A DNA stretch of 64,000 bases from Jacaranda mimosifolia (Eukaryota > Streptophyta > Magnoliopsida > Lamiales > Bignoniaceae). The notes under the pieces were generated by a model. That model saw nothing but the letters and a program-made list of their open reading frames with translations. It was not told where the DNA came from and made no database searches. A program made the position numbers and the translations under genes. The stretch spans positions 13,373,001 to 13,437,000 of the forward strand of contig CM032128.1 in the NCBI GenBank assembly GCA_018894105.1, read 5' to 3'. Shown one piece after another: positions 45,319 through 58,652 of this stretch. Each line of letters starts with the position of its first letter. The stretch's first letter is position 1.

Positions 45319-47204
45319 TTGTTTTGAAGATTTCAAAAATCTACAAGAGGCGAAAAAAGAGTATAAGCATGTGATTGAATATTGATATTAAAAACATGTT
45401 CATGATCTTTCAAGCATGTTTCTCTCCCACTATCTTATCAAATTCTTCACCCTTTAGAAGAATTCGGGAATCTTATTTTCTAGTGAGAATCAAGATCCTA
45501 AGGACTTGAAAGTGAATCCACAACTCGTGAGATATCCACAAATAATCTAAAGGTAAGAAACTTTTACCAATTGCATCTTATGCAACTCTTGATATATTTT
45601 GCCTCACTTTTCATGTAGACCCACAACTCATGCGAGATTTACATTACTAGGTGTTAAGTCGGACCAAACAAACTTTGCTTCGAGATTGCTCCACGTCATC
45701 CTATAACGCATATGCCAATGCATAGGAAGCATCAAAATAAAGATGCATCATATGCTAAGTATATGCTCATAGCTTTCCACCATAAGTGTGACCTGCGACT
45801 CATGAGACATCACACAAATGTGGTAATGTTGTCATGCCACATACTATTGGTAGAAGGCATGGATTAATTAAAACTCTTTTTAATTTATATCTATTTTGAC
45901 TTCATATTTGAAAAACACTTAGACATTCTAAGTGAAGGGATTTTCTTGCAAGATCTCACCAATTTTATCTTCTTATTTGGGTTTTCTATATCCTAAACAT
46001 GCATCTCATACATCAATAGGATATGGAAAGCATAAATAGGTAAATGCGCTTAGCATGCTCCTAGGGTGGGATGACCATGAGCTTTAATCAAGTGGTGCAC
46101 TTAGAGCCATAGGTGTACCACCTAGTTGATTTTAAGTGGGTTGATTAAATCTAGTTATTACATGAGTGTACCCCATACATTTATAGGGCTTCATGCCTCT
46201 AATGGTCTTCCTTACTCCTTGCAACATTTACAAAAGAAAGAAATCCTCACTCCTAATGATTCTACTCTCATAATATTTACAAGATAGAAATTAAGAGGCA
46301 TACAAGCCCCAATTTAATACAACCTTTTTCAACAACTTGAATCCAATAAAATCAATATTAAAGGCTCATGATCATCCTCATTCATTCATCATCCATTCAA
46401 CAATTAAATGAACAATAAATAAATCAAGAATTGACATTCAATTCCAACAATTAAATGCTTATCTCATAAACAATTAATTGGTCAAGCAAAAATAAGTATA
46501 ACGTTTATGCATCTCATTTTTGCATCTAATTGAAGATTAACTTTAACAAGATTTTAAAAGCAATAAAAAATGTCAAACATAATTTTGAGAACTTGCACAA
46601 CACTTGTGCATCTATTATATGTGATACAGAACACTTTTGCTTACTTAAGGAACACAAAATAACACTCAAAACTCATCAAAACCAAGAATAGCCGTTGTCG
46701 GCCCAGCCTTGGCTCAAGGTCACGTAGCAGGCATGCCCTTGGCGCACCCACTGCTTGGTCAACACCTGGCCAAGGCTGGTAGCAACCCTATTATAGTGGT
46801 AATGATCAATTCAACTGCAGTTTTGTTCAACATTTGTGCACCAAAAAATTTAGGACACCTCATAAACATCAAATAACAAAATATAGATAAAATTTCAAAT
46901 CTAAAACACCTTTTAAAAATAAAATTTCAAGTGCTCAACCATGCTTCAAAAAATAAGTTTTAAGTAAGAATCATATTCTTCAAAAATCTCAAATTAAACT
47001 CCAATCAAATTGGATCCAAAAATGACCAAAACTCTACAAGGCCAAATAACATATAACACCAACTAATGCTAAATCAAAATTCAACATTAGCAACTATGAA
47101 TTAAAACATAGTAATCATATGAATTATCACTTAAAACACATATTAGCATACTTTCAATTCATCAAGTAAAGGAGCCACACACAACATCATTCAAACACTC
47201 CAAG
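45319..47204 (-). other. 5' leader of element H, with conserved hairpins
   Basis: Minus-sense leader. The 15-bp hairpin lies at 46086-46100/46113-46127. Four hairpins lie at 45786-45791/45810-45815, about 45689-45695/45721-45728, 45614-45619/45638-45643 and 45512-45516/45535-45539. The enclosed segments are of the TCTCA(C/T)GAGT type, as in element D. The leader end at about 47204 joins an LTR without a PBS. Confidence 0.7.
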
Positions 47205-48768
47205 AGAGTTGCATGTGAATTAAATGTGAATTTGAATTTCATTTGGAATCTTCATTTCATCTAATGAAATGTCATCCAAATAATTTCTAATTCACACCAA
47301 ATGAATCCTTTATTTAAAATTTCCCTCCAAAATTGGATTTTCATTTTTAATTAATACTTTAATTTAATTAATTAACCTTTGACTTAACTCTTAAGTTAAT
47401 TAGCCTAACTCTTTAAGCTAGTTATTGTTAACTTAACTCCTTAAGTTAACTTGACCAATTGATAGTCATGTGGCACCAATAAAATTAACCTCTTAACTAA
47501 ATTGGTTTAATTTAATTCCTCAAATTATTTAGATCAATTTAACAATTAAATTGATCAAGCCAACATGACAAAAAAATTGTGTCAACTGCTTACCTCAAAC
47601 AAATTGGTCATGGTGGAAATTTTCTAGCTTTTAGAAAATTCCTCTTTATCAAGTAGGATCTCCAATTGGCTTTTGTGTGTGACCTATTAAGTTCTACCAT
47701 TCATTGGACATGGACTTACAACTCTTGTAATTTGTTGAATATCAAATATTCACATTACTCTAAACTTCTTTAAACTAATAACTCAATTCAATTAATCTCA
47801 TTAATTAAAGAGTACCCAATCTCCATGGTTGATGCCCAAACTCAAGCTGATGAAGCCCAACTAATTGGCTGAAATGAATGATTTTGGAGAACCATTCTAA
47901 CTCTATGCTTACCATACAAACACAATCTTTCCATATCCTATCTGCTAAAAGAGGCTTAGGGCAAGATATTTTTCGGCTTCCTAATAGCCTCGTTACTATG
48001 TTTCTATTCTAATGTTCAACTCCCCTTTATTACCTCATCTATGGAAAACTCCTGTTCCAAATTTTCATACTACTTTGGGCAAGGATTTTGTGGAATCGAT
48101 CATTATAGAATACATAGGAGATGCACTTGCCCATTACAAAGATGAAGAGTTGGATCCCATCTTAGATCTTACAAACCTTCATGTCTAAGTAGCTCATGCC
48201 CAAACTCGACCCGAAAGACCCGCTAAGTGGTCAAAGAAGAGTCAAAGCATGAGAACCTAAACATAAGGATACCATGGATCCTTAGGTAAAAGGACTAATT
48301 ATATGTACTTTCGTAAGCTAGAGAACTTGCTACTACCGACTTGCCACTATGGCTATCTAATGGATTCTTTGGGTGGATCTTCAGTGAACTTGTTCTTTAA
48401 CAAGCACCTACTAACATGCACTCATATCTCATATAGATTGCCCATGAATCAGAGCAATATCCAACCTTTGGATTTATGTATCATTAGTATAAGTTTATGT
48501 GAATCTTAGATGCCTTGTCTCATATGATCCTATGACTTGGAAGATTTAAGATCAAAACCATGTAAGATTTGTTTAATGATCACCACCTATTGCATGACTA
48601 GGTCCCTTAGTCTTGTGTGATCTAAGGGCTTCAACCAAATGCCAATGAAATAATATAAGCATAAGATAAAGATGGCCATTTATAATGAAGATCATTCAAT
48701 CAAGATTGTATCACAAGTGAAATAGTTTACATAGTAATCTAATTGGCTTGCGGGGCACTATTCCAACA
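47205..48768 (-). repeat. 5' LTR of element H, truncated
   Basis: Minus-oriented LTR lacking the promoter-proximal end and PBS (about 600 bp); it joins the leader at GAGAGTTGCATGTG. The right end is intact, GGGGCACTATTCCAACA. Confidence 0.75.
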
Positions 48769-49424
48769 TTAACTCTTTAAGTCAATTAGCTGGACTCTTT
48801 AAGCTAGAAGGTGTCAACATAACTCTTTAAATTAACTTGACCAACTGATAGTCATATAGCACCAATTAAATTAACTCCTCAATTTAAATGGTCCAATTTA
48901 ACTCCTTAAATTATTTAGATCAATTTAACAATTAAATTGATCAAGTTAAAATGAACAAAAATTAGCCAACCCTTTTTCTCCTGGTCAAGTGGAATTTTCT
49001 AACTCTCAGAAAATTCCCTTCATCAAAATGGACTTTCTATTAGTTGTTGTGTGTGACTCATTAGTTTCTACCATTCATTATTCATGGGCTCACAACTGTT
49101 TCATATTTAGAATATCAAAATATTCACATCAGTTAAAACTCCTTTAAACTAATAACTCAATTCAATTAATCTCTATTAATTGAAAAGTACCTAATCTCCA
49201 TGGTTGATGTCCAACTTCAAGTCCATGGAACCCAACTAATTGGCCAAAATGAATATGCTCTTGGAGAACCATTCTAGCTCTAAGGGCTTCAACCAAATGC
49301 TAGCGAGTAAATTAAGCATAAGATGAAGATGGCCATTTATAATGAATATCATTTAATCAAGATTATATCACGAGTGAAATAGTTTACATCCTAATCTAAT
49401 TGGTGGTGGGGCACTATTCCAACA
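48769..49424 (-). repeat. 3' LTR of element J, with internal deletion
   Basis: Starts inside U3 (TTAACTCTTTAAG) and ends GGGGCACTATTCCAACA before the purine tract of element J. At about 49285 the sequence jumps from TAGCTCTA to AGGGCTTCAACC, losing about 700 bp present in other LTRs. Confidence 0.75.
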
Positions 49425-51562
49425 ATTTTCCACTTGCCCTAAAGCTAATTCCCCAAAGTCTTAAGACCTATCTTCTCAAGATGTCCTTCAAAGACCTTTT
49501 GCGTTAAGGGTTTAGTCAATGGATCTACTATATTTTTTTTCTGAGGCTACCCTTTCTACTCGGCTATCGCTTCTATCAATGATCCATGGATCAAATGATA
49601 TCACCTCAAAATATGCTTAGATCGTGGATGAAATGTTGGCTCTTTGGCTTGCACTATTACCCTATTGTTTTCATAGAAGATAACTACTGGCTCATAATGC
49701 TAGGCCTATATCCAGCTCTTAGATGAAGCTTCTCACCAAAACACCTTTCTTTACAGCTTCTGAAGCCACAATATATTCCGCCTCCGTGGTTGAATATATC
49801 GTAGTGCCTTGTTTGGAATTCTTCAGTCTTACCGCGCTGCCATTGAGGAAAAATATAAATCAAGAAGTCGATTTTAGGTCATCTACATCAGATTGAAAAC
49901 TAGAATCCAAAAACCACTCGAGTTTCAATTCTCTATTGCCGTATACCAACAATAAATCCTTAGTCATTCTCAAGTACTTAAGTATTGCTTTAACGGCTTT
50001 CTAGTGACATTCGCGGGATCGGATTGAAAGTAGCTCGTAACACATAGAGCGTGTGCTCTATCTGACCTTATACATTGAACGACTTATATTATGCTCCCAA
50101 CAGTGGATGCATAAGGTATATGGGACATCTTACTTCTTTTGATGTCAGTTTTAGGGGCTATAGACTTGGAGAGATGAAGACTGTGTCCCATCAGGATAAA
50201 TCCCTTCTATGATTCTTCGATACCAAACCTCTTTAGTATCTTATCAATGTATGGTATTTGGGAAAGCCCCAACATCCTCCTAAATTAATCTCTATAGATA
50301 CGTATTCCTAATACATAGGATGCTTCTCCTAAATCTTTCGTGGAGAATTGAGTAGATAACCATGTTTTCGTACATTCTAACATTGCTCTCTAACACCAAG
50401 TGAGAAGAATGTCATCAACATAAAGCACAATAAATTGTACACTACTCTAACTAGCCTTCTTGTACAAACAAGGTTAGGCCAAATGATTTGACTGTCTTAT
50501 CAAAACGTATGTTCCAACTTTGAGATGCCTTTTTAAGTCTATAAATGAACCTCTTGAGTTTTCAAACCTTTTGCTCACTCCCTTTGGATATAAAACCTTG
50601 TGGTTGCTCAATATAACTTTTTTCTTTAATGTTTCCATTGAGGAGAGTGGTTTTCACATCCATTTGCCACATCTCATTGTCATAATATGCGACTATGGCA
50701 AGTAAAATCCTAATGGACTTAGGCACAGCAATTGGTGAAAAGTTTTCCTCAAAATCAATACCAGGTCTTTAAGTGTAACCCTTTTCCACTAATCACACCT
50801 CAAAGGTCACAACCTCTACACTAACTCTTATCTCTCGCTTATAGATCCACTTGCAACTAATGGGTACTACACCCTTTGGTGGATCTAGCAAAGTCCATGC
50901 TTTGTTGGAGTACATGAAGTCCATTTCAAATTTCATGGCATCAAGCCAATGTCCCTAAATCTATGTCCAACATAGCTTTCTCATAGGTCATCGGATCACT
51001 AGTTGATTGGCCCATCTCATGAAGGAATCGAACCTTTTGTGTTGCTTCTTGATTCAGTCTGACCTTTTCAAAGCTTGTGTGTAAAGCTCTTGATGCTCAC
51101 TTGTTTCTATTGCTTGTGGGATTTGTTGATCATCTTGAACTTCATCAAGTTCAATAACAATGCAATTTCTATCTTTTCCAAAAAAGTGGGCGTTCCTTGA
51201 GACAAACACCTTATGTTCCGAGGGATCATAGAAATAATAACCTATCGACTCTTTTAGGAATCCCATAAACTTGCACGGGGTAGATCTCGCATCCAACTTG
51301 TCTTCTACTAATCGCTTAACGTAAGAGGGAAACCCCCCAAACCCTTAGAAAAGTGTAAGAGGGTGCTTTGCCATACAACATCTCATGTGGTGTCTTTGGC
51401 ACCGACTTTGAAGGTACTACATTTAGTAACATCGCCGCCATAATTAAGGCATATCCCCAGAAAGATATGGGCACATTGGAAAAGTTTATCATGGAACGTA
51501 CCATGTCCAACAAGGTACTATTTATCTTCTTGGCTACTCTATTGTGTTGGGGTGCACCGAGT
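49425..51562 (-). pseudogene. Element J: RNase H, reverse transcriptase and integrase C-terminal remnant
   Basis: RNase H to about 49930, then RT with YVDDILL readable near 50410-50440. The RT entry VDPPKGV lies near 50870. The integrase C-terminal domain follows: 51054-51296 (CKFMGFLKESIGYYFYDPSEH) and 51316-51513 (DVPISFWGYAL-like segment and EMLYGKAPSYTFLRVW). The integrase core, protease, gag and leader are missing: the integrase GVAER region at about 51545 runs straight into an LTR. Confidence 0.8.
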
Positions 51563-53811
51563 GTGAAAGAGGTGTAAGACTAAAGATCCAATTTAAAACA
51601 TTTAAAAATTAAAATCTAACTTAGTTTACACCACCACAAGGATATAAATCATGCTAATATGATGGATCAAGGTCAGATTGTTACCTCTTTAAGCAAAATC
51701 CAACCGAAATTTGAAGTAGTGCTTCCTTTCCCGAAAACAGACTGCTTCTAGCGCAGCAAGGTGTGGTCAACTTTTGATTGGGAAAATCACCTCGGATTTA
51801 AGCTAATTCTAGACCAAAATTTTTCCAACTCAATGGAGAATGTCCAGTAAAACATCCAGTGCTAAAATCCTTTGGAAAGACCTCAAACAGAGTCCAGAAA
51901 ATCAGTGTTGGAACAGAGGATCACCAAAGCAAGTAATCCAAAATTCATCTTGCTTCTAATGCCAAAGTCCACACACTAATGGACTATCATTTCCTCCTTA
52001 ATTTAGCTGGAAAAACTAGTAAGGAAGAGAGCATGGTTGGAGGCCAAAAATGGTGAGGGAGGGACATGAAGAAGAGAGCAAAACCTCAACTTATGAAAGA
52101 ATCATAATTTTGGACAGAATTTTAGATCTAATTTTCAGATGCACAAAATGTGTGAATGAATAATCAGTTGGTGGTTGCTCCTTCTATATCTATGTCTAGA
52201 GAGAGGATGGTGTAATGTCAAGGTGGCATCACACCTTCCTCAAGGGGTGGGGGGAGATCCACCTAAGCATGCCAACCAGCAAGCATATTGCAAGTTGCAT
52301 GTTAATTTTAATTTGAATTTAATTTGTAATCTACACGTCATTTTATGAAATGTCTACCAATTAAATTCTAATTCATTAAATGAATATTTCATTTGAATTT
52401 TCCCTCCAAAATTACTTCTTCAATTTAATTAAATTAAACACTTTAATTTAGTTAAACTTTGACTTAACCTTTAAGTCAACAAACTTAACTCTTTAAGTTT
52501 ACTTGATCAATTGATAGTCATATGGCACCAAATGAAATTAAAACTTAATTTAATTGATCTTAATTTAACTCTTTATTTTAATTAGACCAATTTAACAATT
52601 AAATTGATCAAGCCGAAATGACTTAAAATTGCGTTAAACAGAATCCCTCAATTTTCGGCCACCATGGAATTATTCTAACACTTAGAAAATTCCACGCATT
52701 ATATAGGATATCCAATTGGCTTTTTTGTGTGACCCATTAGGTTATACCGCTCATTGGACATGGGCTCACAACCTTTTTGACTTTAGAATATTATATATTC
52801 ACATTAGTTTAAAACTCCATTTAAACTAACCGGCTCAATTCAATTAATCTTTATTAATTGAAGAATACTCAATCTCCATGGTCGATGTCCAACCTCAAGC
52901 CCATGGAACCCAACAATTAGTCGAATAAATGCTTATGGTGAACCATTCTAGCTCTACGCGTACCATGCAAATACGGTCCTTCCGTCTCCTATCTCCATGA
53001 AAGGGGCCTAGGGCAAGATATTTATCGACTCCATAATAGTCTCAATATTATGCATCTATTCTTAATGTTTGATTCCTATTTCTGCCCTAATCTTTGGAAA
53101 ATTCTTTTCCAACTTGTCACACTACTTTGGCCAAGGACTCCTTGAAATCGATCATTATAGAACGCATAGGAGATGCACTCGCCCTTCACAAAGATGAGGA
53201 GTCGGATTCCATCTTGGATCTTATAAACCTCCATGTCTAAGTAACTTATGTCCAATCACCACCGGAATGCTCGCTAAGTGGCCAAAGATGTGTCAAAGTA
53301 TGAGGACCTAAACATAAGGTTACAATGGATCCTCAGATCAAAGGACTAATTATATGCACTAGCATAACCTAGAAAACTAGCCACTACCGATATGCCACTA
53401 TGGCGACCTAGTGGATTCTCCAGGTGGGTCTCCAATGCCTTGTTCTCTAACAAGTACCCACTAATATGCAGCCATATCTCATATGGTTTGTTCATGGAAT
53501 GAAGCAATATGCAACCTTTTTATTATACATCGTTAGTGCAAGTCTATCCGAATCTTAGATGCCCTGTCTCATAAGATTCTATGACTTGGGATGTTTAAGA
53601 TCACGACAATGTAAGACTTATTCCATGATCATCACTAAGTGTATTGACCAAGTCTCATAGTCTAGTGTGATCTAAGGCCCTCAACTAAATACTAATGAAG
53701 TAATATAAGCACAAGATAAAGATAGCCATTTGTATCATTCAATCAAGATTGTATCACAAGTGAAATAGTTTACATGCCAATCTTATTAGCTTGTGAGGCA
53801 CTATTCCAACA
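51563..53811 (-). repeat. 5' LTR of element J, complete
   Basis: Minus LTR of about 2.25 kb, ending AGGCACTATTCCAACA. The promoter repeat near 52209-52242 (GGTGTAATG and CATCACACC) has one mismatch. Confidence 0.75.
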
Positions 53812-53858
53812 TAGTGGTGTCCATTGAGAGAGAATCAAATTCTCCTTTAGATAATCCG
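53812..53858 (-). other. Integrase-derived filler between opposed LTRs
   Basis: About 45 bp matching the minus-sense integrase stretch at 38315-38370 (GTCCATTGAGAGAGA), lying between the end of a minus LTR and the interior of a plus LTR. ATCCG is shared at the right junction. Confidence 0.65.
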
Positions 53859-55764
53859 AATAGACTTACACTAATGATGTATAAATCCAATAGTTGGATG
53901 TTGCTCTGTTCCATGAGCAATCCCATATGAGATATGGATGCATGTTAGTAGGTGCTTGTTAGAGAACAAGGCACTGAAGACCCACCAGAGAATCTACTAG
54001 ATAGCTGGAGTGGCAAGTTGGTAGCAGCAAGTTCTCCAGCTTACGCTAGTGAATATAATTGGTCCTTTGACCTGAGGATCCATGATAACCTTGTGTTTGT
54101 TCTTCATGCTTTAACTCCTCCCTGGTAATTTAGCAGGCCCTGTGGGTGGTGATTGGCATGAGCTACTAGATATAGAGGTTTGTGAGATCCAAGATGGAAT
54201 CCGACTCCTCGTCTTTGTGAAGAGCAAATGCATCTCCTATGTATTCTATAATGATTGATTTCAAGAAATCATTGCGCAAGGTGATGTGATAATTTGAAAA
54301 GGTGTTTTCAAAGATGAGGTCATAAAGGAAATTGAACATTGAGAATAGAAGCATAGCATCGAGGCTATTGGGGAGCAAACTAATATCTTGCCCTAGGCCT
54401 CTTTCGTGGAGATAGGAGACGAAAAGACAGTATTTGCATGGTACGCATAATACTAGAATGGTTCTTTGAGAGCATTCATTTTAGCCAATTAGTTAGGCTC
54501 CATGGGCTTGACGTTGGATATCGACCATGGAGATTGGGCACTCTTCAATTAATGAGATTAATTGAATTGAGTTGCTTAGTTTAAAGGAGTTTAAACTAAT
54601 GTGAATATTTGATATTCTAATAAGTCACAAATAGTCGTGAGGCAATGTCTGATGAATGGTAGAACCTAATGGGCCACACACAAAAGCCAAATGCATGACT
54701 TATGAATGAAGGAGAATTTTCTAAGAGTTAGAAAATTCACGACCGAATTGAAGGGGAAGAAAATTGAAGTCATTTTTGGCTTGATCAATGTAAGAGTTAA
54801 ATTGGTCAAATTAATTTAAGAGTTAAATTAAGATCAATTGATTAAGAGTTAATTAATTGATGTCACATGACTATCAATTCGTCAAATTAATTTAAGGGTT
54901 AAGTTAATTTTAGCTAGCTTAAAAAGTTAAGCACTTTGAATTAAGAGTTAAGTCAAATGATTATTAATTAAATTAAAGTGATTAATTTAATTAAATTGGA
55001 GAGTTAATTTTGGAAGAAGTTATTAAATGAAGAGTTCATGTAATATACATTTAATATCCAAATGACATTCAAATTCACACACCACTAATAGACCAAATGC
55101 CGCCTGGCATGGCTAGGTGGTGGGCTCTCATTGCCTTCTATATATGGATATAGAAGGGGCCAGCCACTTAGAGGATTTTTTGTGAGTTGTTGAATATTTT
55201 CTCCCAATAAATTGTTAGTGGATACATCTAAAAGTTAGGTTTTCCACAGATCTCTCCAACCTCCTTCATCTTCCACTTCCATTCTAACCTTCTTTCCTCT
55301 ATTTTTCTGCAATTATCTTTAGCTATTTTTGTAGAGAAAAGGCCTTTGCTAAGGTGTGTGGACTATTTCATTAGAGGTAAAATGTTTGGGTTGCTATTGC
55401 TCTTGGAGAAGTAGATTCTGACAGCTACTTGAAATGAATTTTGGGGGACTTTATTTTGTTTTGATTGGGCTGAAATTTTGATTGTAAGATCTTCAAGGTG
55501 TTAAGGGATCACAGCAAAATGTTTGGCTCAAAACAAGGAGTTTAGCTTAGGCAAAATCTGGTTGTGTTTCCACTGCGCTAGTGAGGGGACAACTTCAAGA
55601 GTTGAAGGGTATTTTTCCTTATTCCTTGATTTTTGGTTTTATCAAGGTATTTCCCTACCAAAATCTGAATCCTATGCCTGTCTAGATCTTTTTGGAAGTG
55701 TGTGGGCTGGTTTTGTTCAGATTTTTTTGAATTTTATTGGATCCTAGCACCACATATATCTTCA
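53859..55764 (+). repeat. Plus-oriented family L LTR, 5' truncated
   Basis: Follows the reference LTR from about position 300 to the end at CTTCA. It has the U3 inverted-repeat ladder (about 54780-55010) and a TATA motif (TATATATGGATATAG near 55140). Confidence 0.8.
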
Positions 55765-55766
55765 AG

Positions 55767-55779
55767 TGGTATCGGAGCC
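55767..55779 (+). other. Primer-binding site (initiator-Met tRNA)
   Basis: TGGTATCGGAGCC, 2 nt after the LTR end, one mismatch from the canonical TGGTATCAGAGCC. Only about 40 nt of leader follow before the next LTR begins in the opposite orientation. Confidence 0.8.
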
Positions 55780-55820
55780 TTATTCATGCATGGATTTGGA
55801 TTTTGCTTGAATGATTGGTT

Positions 55821-57627
55821 TGAAAGCTAGTAAGGCACTAGGATCCAATTATAAAAACTTCAAAAGCATAATGAACTATTGCTTACATACTAACTAGGAT
55901 CAAATCATGCTAGAGATTTAGATTAGGACAGAGTGTTACCTTGAAATTGCAAAATCCAAGGAGAATGAGATGAACTTTTGACCATTCCAGAAACTGCCAG
56001 AGAATGTACGGAGCAATTTTTGCCTCTATCAAATCACCTCCAAAAATTACAAAACAACTACTGAAGATGCTCAACACCTTGAGGAACTCTCAATAAAAAA
56101 GGCCGACCAAAAAGACTTCTAGATCTCCCTGGAGAAAATCACCAAATCGGATTTTGTGTAGTGGATCTCCAAAGCCGCAGCAAAAAAAGTAGTTTGCGTC
56201 TATTGGTATGATCCACACACCCAATAGATCTTCCAAAATCTCTAGCCTATAAGCTGAAATAAGGCCAGATATATGCTATGGAGGAGGCTGGTATTAAGTA
56301 GAGAAAAATAAGAAAAAGCAAAGCTTTCAACATATAAATGCAATGCTTGCAAGGATTTTGGAGGGAATGGTGGAGAATCTAATTCTTCACACCTTTTGAC
56401 ATAATGAACAACCCCCTCTCTCTATATCTATATATAGAGGCTGGGAAGTGTGATACCAAGGTGGCATCACACCTCCTGTGATGAGAAGGGGCGTCCAAGT
56501 TGCATTTGCCAAGGTGGCAAATGTAAATTCAAATCTAATTTGAATTTCACTTGCATTTTAATTACATTTGAAATCTAATTTTAAGTTAACTAAAATGCTA
56601 ATTCAAATGAACATTTCATTTGAATCTTTCCTCCAAAATATATTCTTTCCATTAATTAAATTAAACACTTTAATTTAATTAATTAACCTTTGACTTAACT
56701 CTTAAGTCAAATAAGCTCAACTCTTAAGCTTAAATTTTGTTGACTTAATTCCTTAAGTTAACTTGACCAATTGATGGTCATATTGGCACCAAATAATTAA
56801 CTCCTTAATTATTGGTCTAATTTAACTCCATAAATTAACGGATTAATTTAGCACTTAAATTAATCAAGCCAAAATTGACCTTCAAAATTGGTTCCTTAAA
56901 ATCGGTCCACTAGGCGACTTTTTCTAACACTTAGAAAATCTTTTCTCCATCAATTAGGAAGCTAATTGGCTTTTGTGTGCGACCCAATAGCTTCTACCAT
57001 TCATTGGACATAGGCTCACAACTCCTTGTGAATTTTGAATATCAAATTTTCATTTTAGTTTAAAAAACTTTTAAACTAATCGACTCAATTCAACTAATCT
57101 CATTAATTGAAGAGTACCTAATTTCCATGGTCGATGTCTAACCTCAAGCCCATGGAGCCCAACTAATTGGCCGAAATGAACGTTCTAGAGAACCATTATA
57201 GCTCTGTGTATACCATGCAAATACGGTAATTCCGTCTCCTGTCTCCCGAAAGAGGCCTAGGACGAAATATTTGTCAGCTCCCTAATAGCCTCGATGCTAT
57301 GTTTCTATTCTCAATGTTTGATTCCATTGTGTGACCTCATTTTTTGAAATCTCTTTTTCCAAATTGTCATACCACATTGTGTAAGGATTTCTTAGAATCG
57401 ATCGTTATAGAATACATTAGATATACACTCGCCCTTTACAAAAGCGAGGAGTCAGATTCCATCTTGGATCTCACAAACCTACATGCCAAATAGGTCATAC
57501 CTAACCTTAACCAGAAAGACCTGCTAAGTGGCCAAGGAAGACTCAAAGCATGAGGACCAGACATAAGGTTACCATGGATCCTCAAGTTAGAGGACTAATA
57601 ATATGCACTAGCATAAGCCTGGAGAAT
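55821..57627 (-). repeat. Minus-oriented family L LTR, truncated
   Basis: Starts at the LTR end (TGAAAGCTAGTAAGGC) and runs to about 57627, lacking the last 450 bp or so of U3. It meets a plus-oriented LTR head to head. Confidence 0.75.
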
Positions 57628-58639
57628 TTTCCAATAATTAAGAAATTAATTATTTGGTGCCAATATGACCATAAATTGGTCAAGTTAACTTAAAGAGTTA
57701 AGTTAACAAAACAAAAATCAAGCTTAAGAGTTAAGCTTGTTTGACTTAAGAGTTAAGTCAAAGGTTAATTAATTAAATTAAAGTATTTAATTTAATTAAT
57801 GGGAAGAACACATTTTGGAGAAAAAATTCAAATGAAATGTTCATTTGAATTAGCATTTTAATTAACTTGAAATTACATTTCAAATGTAATTAAAATGCAA
57901 GTGAAATTCAAATTAGATTTGAATTTGCATTTGCCATCTTGGCAAATGCAAGTTGGCCACCCCTTCTCCTCATGGAAGGTGTGATGCCACATTGGAATCA
58001 CACTTTATAGCCTCTATATATAGATATAGAGAGAGAGGGCTGGTCATTATATCAAAAGGTGTGAAGAATTAGATTCTCCACCATTCCCTCCAAAATCTTT
58101 GCAAGCATTGCATTCATGTGTTGAAAGCTTTGCTTTTTCTTCTTCTTCCCTACCTAAAACTAACCTCCTCAGTAGCATATCTCTGGCCTTATTCCAGCTT
58201 ATAGGATAGATATTTTTGAATTTCTATTTGGAGTGTGGATCATATCAATAGAGGCAAACTAGTTTGTTTGCTACGATTTTGGGGATCTACTGCAAAGAGT
58301 CTGATTTGGTAATTTTCTCCAGGGAGATCCAGAAGGCTTTTCGGTTTGAATTTTTTACATGAGTTACTAAAGGTGTTGAACATCTCCAGTAATTTTTTTT
58401 GTGATTTTTGGAGGTGGTTTGGCAGAGGAAAAAATCACTCCTTTCCTACTGCGCATTTTCTAGTAGTTTCTCAAAAGGTGAAGAGTTCACCTAATTCTCC
58501 TTGGATTTTGCAATTTCAAGGTAACACTCTATCCTAATCTGAATCCCAAGCATGATTTAATTATATTTAGCATGTAAGCACTAGTTTATTAAGCTTTTGA
58601 AGTTTTTATAATTGGATCCTAGTGCCTTACTAGCTTTCA
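57628..58639 (+). repeat. 5' LTR of element I, truncated
   Basis: Plus-oriented, from mid-U3 to the end CTTTCA. U3 ladder repeats, a promoter repeat (arms around 57979-57988 and 58000-58007, imperfect) and TATA (CTCTATATATAG near 58013) are present. Confidence 0.8.
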
Positions 58640-58641
58640 AG

Positions 58642-58652
58642 TGGTATCAGAG
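58642..58652 (+). other. Primer-binding site of element I
   Basis: TGGTATCAGAG, two bases after the LTR terminus, matching the initiator-Met tRNA type site for its full length. Confidence 0.85.

Noticed and set aside
58642..58652. tRNA gene fragment
   Set aside because: Only the 3'-end complement of initiator tRNA is present, abutting an LTR: it is a primer-binding site.
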